In this document: piece by piece, positions 31,596 through 33,151 of the stretch
Layout of the letters: each line of letters starts with the position of its first letter
How positions within the stretch are numbered: position 1 is the first letter of the stretch
Origin: Fibrobacterales bacterium
GTDB lineage: Bacteria; Fibrobacterota; Fibrobacteria; Fibrobacterales; Fibrobacteraceae
DNA length: 33,151 bases
Assembly: GCA_025997455.1 (NCBI GenBank)
Contig: BNUP01000009.1
Location: 1-33,151 of the forward strand
Reading direction: 5' to 3'
The notes under the pieces: model-generated
Told to the model about the DNA's origin: nothing
The model's input: the letters and a program-made list of their open reading frames with translations, nothing else
Database searches by the model: none
Position numbers and translations under genes: made by a program

Positions 31596-33017
31596 TCAAA
31601 ACACCCGTTCCGCAAAATCCGCCACCCCAAGCAACTTAGCCTCTTCAAACGACTTCCCAATCCACTGCAAACCCACGGGAATTTCATCAATTTTTCCGCA
31701 AGGTTGAACCAAGCCTGGCAAACCCGCCAAATTCACGCTCACCGTGTAAAGGTCGCTCATAACCATACTCAAATGGTCTTTTTCGCATTCACCGATTAGT
31801 TGCGGAAGTCCCGGCGTTGCTGGGCTTGCGATAATATCGCACTCGGCAAAGGCTCGCTTAAAATCATCCGTAATCACACGGCGAACTTTTTGCGCCTGCA
31901 CATAATAAGCATCATAAAAACCCGAACTAAGCACAAAAGAGCCGAGCAAAATTCGCAATTTCACCTCGTGCCCAAAACCCTCACCACGCGACTTTGAATA
32001 TGTATCAAACAAATTCTGCGACTCCGAACTGCGCCGTGTATAACGAATGCCGTCAAAACGGGAAAGATTGCTCGATGCCTCGGCGGTCGCAATAATGTAA
32101 TAACTCTCAATGGCGTATCGTATTGAAGGCAGAGAAACTTCTTTCAAAATCGCCCCTTCCTTTTCCAATTTCGCAAGTGCATTCTCAATAACTTCACGGC
32201 ATTTCGGGTCTAAACCTTCCGCAAAATATTCCTTCGGCAAACCGATAATTTTACCTTTTATATCTTTGCCGAGTTGCGAACCAAAGCCGCCGTTGCTCAC
32301 AAAATCGGTATTTGCACTCGTGGTATTATCGTGCGGGTCTTGCCCGCATATCACATTTAAAATAGGTGCAACATCTGCAGCCTTTGCCGCAAAAGTCCCG
32401 ATTTGGTCTAAACTGCTCGCATAAGCGATTAAGCCGTAGCGCGAGACTCTTCCGTAAGTAGGTTTAATGCCCACCGAGCCTGTACAGGCGGCAGGTTGTC
32501 GAATTGAGCCTCCCGTATCGGAGCCGAGAGCAAAGGGCACGGTTCCCGATGCCACCGCAACCGCCGAGCCTCCGGATGAACCTCCGGGGATTCTCTCCGG
32601 CACAATTGGATTTACAACTTTCCCAAAATACGAAGTTTCATTTGACGAGCCCATTGCGAACTCATCCATATTGGTTTTACCGACCACAACTGCACCCGCC
32701 GCCTCCAATTTTGCCACCGCGGTAGCCGTATATGGTGCAACGAAATTTTCCAAAATCCGCGATGCACAAGTAGTTTTAGTGCCCTCAATACACATCACAT
32801 CTTTAACCGCAATCGGCACTCCGTCAAGAACGGAAAGCGATTTTCCAGCCTTAATTCTCGCATCCGAATCTGCCGCTTGTTTCAACGCTCGTTCTTTGCA
32901 AAGCGAAATATAAGCGTTCAAATTTTTTGTCTTTTCAATTTTTTCAAAAGTATTCTCTGCAACTGCAAGTGCAGAACTCTCGCTGATTTTCTTTCTCGTT
33001 TGTTCTAAATTTATCAT
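31596..33017 (-). CDS. gatA: Glutamyl/aspartyl-tRNA amidotransferase subunit A
   Basis: GatA supplies the amidase activity that converts Glu-tRNA(Gln) and/or Asp-tRNA(Asn) into the amidated forms, working with GatB and GatC. 473 aa, normal length. The Ser-cis-Ser-Lys triad is complete: K72 in PIAVKDV, S147 in GGSSGGSAVA and S171 in GSDTGGSIRQPA, with the same spacing as in known GatA (75 and 24 residues). The ATG at 33017 is preferred over the GTG at 33038 because an AAGGAG Shine-Dalgarno lies just upstream. The ATG overlaps the stop of the preceding gene (ATGA). gatB is not in the window. Confidence 0.97.
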   Translation of the reverse strand: MINLEQTRKKISESSALAVAENTFEKIEKTKNLNAYISLCKERALKQAADSDARIKAGKSLSVLDGVPIAVKDVMCIEGTKTTCASRILENFVAPYTATAVAKLEAAGAVVVGKTNMDEFAMGSSNETSYFGKVVNPIVPERIPGGSSGGSAVAVASGTVPFALGSDTGGSIRQPAACTGSVGIKPTYGRVSRYGLIAYASSLDQIGTFAAKAADVAPILNVICGQDPHDNTTSANTDFVSNGGFGSQLGKDIKGKIIGLPKEYFAEGLDPKCREVIENALAKLEKEGAILKEVSLPSIRYAIESYYIIATAEASSNLSRFDGIRYTRRSSESQNLFDTYSKSRGEGFGHEVKLRILLGSFVLSSGFYDAYYVQAQKVRRVITDDFKRAFAECDIIASPATPGLPQLIGECEKDHLSMVMSDLYTVSVNLAGLPGLVQPCGKIDEIPVGLQWIGKSFEEAKLLGVADFAERVF

Positions 33018-33151
33018 AAACTCCTTCCGCCCGACCACTTCATAATGTAAAGAGAAATCACCACTCCTATAACGCTAACGATGTTCAGCCGCAACACAAA
33101 ACCCAAATTGATTTGCAGCATATAGAGGTCTATCAAAAGCGGTTTGTCGTC
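33014..33151 (-). CDS. C-terminal part of a membrane protein upstream of gatA
   Basis: The reverse strand is open from the window edge to TGA at 33014, encoding 45 residues that end GVVISLYIMKWSGGRSL. A hydrophobic run (INLGFVLRLNIVSVIGVVIS) suggests a transmembrane segment. The stop overlaps the gatA ATG (ATGA), so it belongs to the same operon. The rest of the gene lies outside the window and the family cannot be named. Confidence 0.6.
   Translation of the reverse strand, partial: DDKPLLIDLYMLQINLGFVLRLNIVSVIGVVISLYIMKWSGGRSL

Overview
The window looks like a chromosomal segment of a diderm, flagellated, probably anaerobic gut-type bacterium. My best guess is Fibrobacterota (termite-gut type), because a giant secreted InlB-repeat protein ends in a type IX secretion-like C-terminal domain, there are L- and P-ring flagellar genes, and several small beta-barrel outer-membrane proteins. 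No rRNA, tRNA, CRISPR array, transposase or phage gene was seen, so the placement is inference.

Layout. 1-4016: 3' part of a giant surface protein. 4078-7174: DHH phosphoesterase and enolase, divergent. 7463-8110: small lipoprotein, convergent with a YhcC-type radical SAM gene. 8993-12524: radA diverging from a 55-codon ORF coupled to a YgiQ-type radical SAM gene. 12785-16759 (minus): class A PBP, dihydroorotate dehydrogenase and a small outer-membrane protein in one overlapping operon. 16890-21053 (minus): Wzz-type protein, M23 peptidase, lamin-tail-domain protein, outer-membrane protein. 21290-23058: flgH-flgI behind a sigma-54-like promoter. 23216-24877: gpmI. 24971-29199 (minus): unknown protein, rfbC and a 67-aa protein (overlapping), then a barrel protein and a TetM/EF-G-like GTPase. 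29634-33151: iron alcohol dehydrogenase, an RF-like GGQ protein, gatA and the tail of a membrane-protein gene.

The most unusual content is between the genes. (1) Eleven genes are preceded by composite repeats built from degenerate 7-bp units (CCCTACA-like and CTYTACT-like) plus a ~14-bp unit, YTGCAMYGCMRAGT. The C-rich strand of the CCCTACA blocks is always the coding strand of the gene downstream. (2) These regions end in a conserved TTTCTANNTTCCC motif lying 6-8 nt before the start codon of nine genes that lack a Shine-Dalgarno sequence. Read as a -10 element, it would put transcription starts on the start codon, so a repeat-associated, largely leaderless expression system is predicted. Genes where the motif lies further upstream (eno, the 27470 gene) do have Shine-Dalgarno sequences. 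(3) A ~170-nt three-hairpin element occurs twice, each time between convergent genes, with compensatory changes in its stems; pieces of it also lie in pyrD and beside two other genes. (4) Short palindromic repeats are inserted in frame inside two coding genes.
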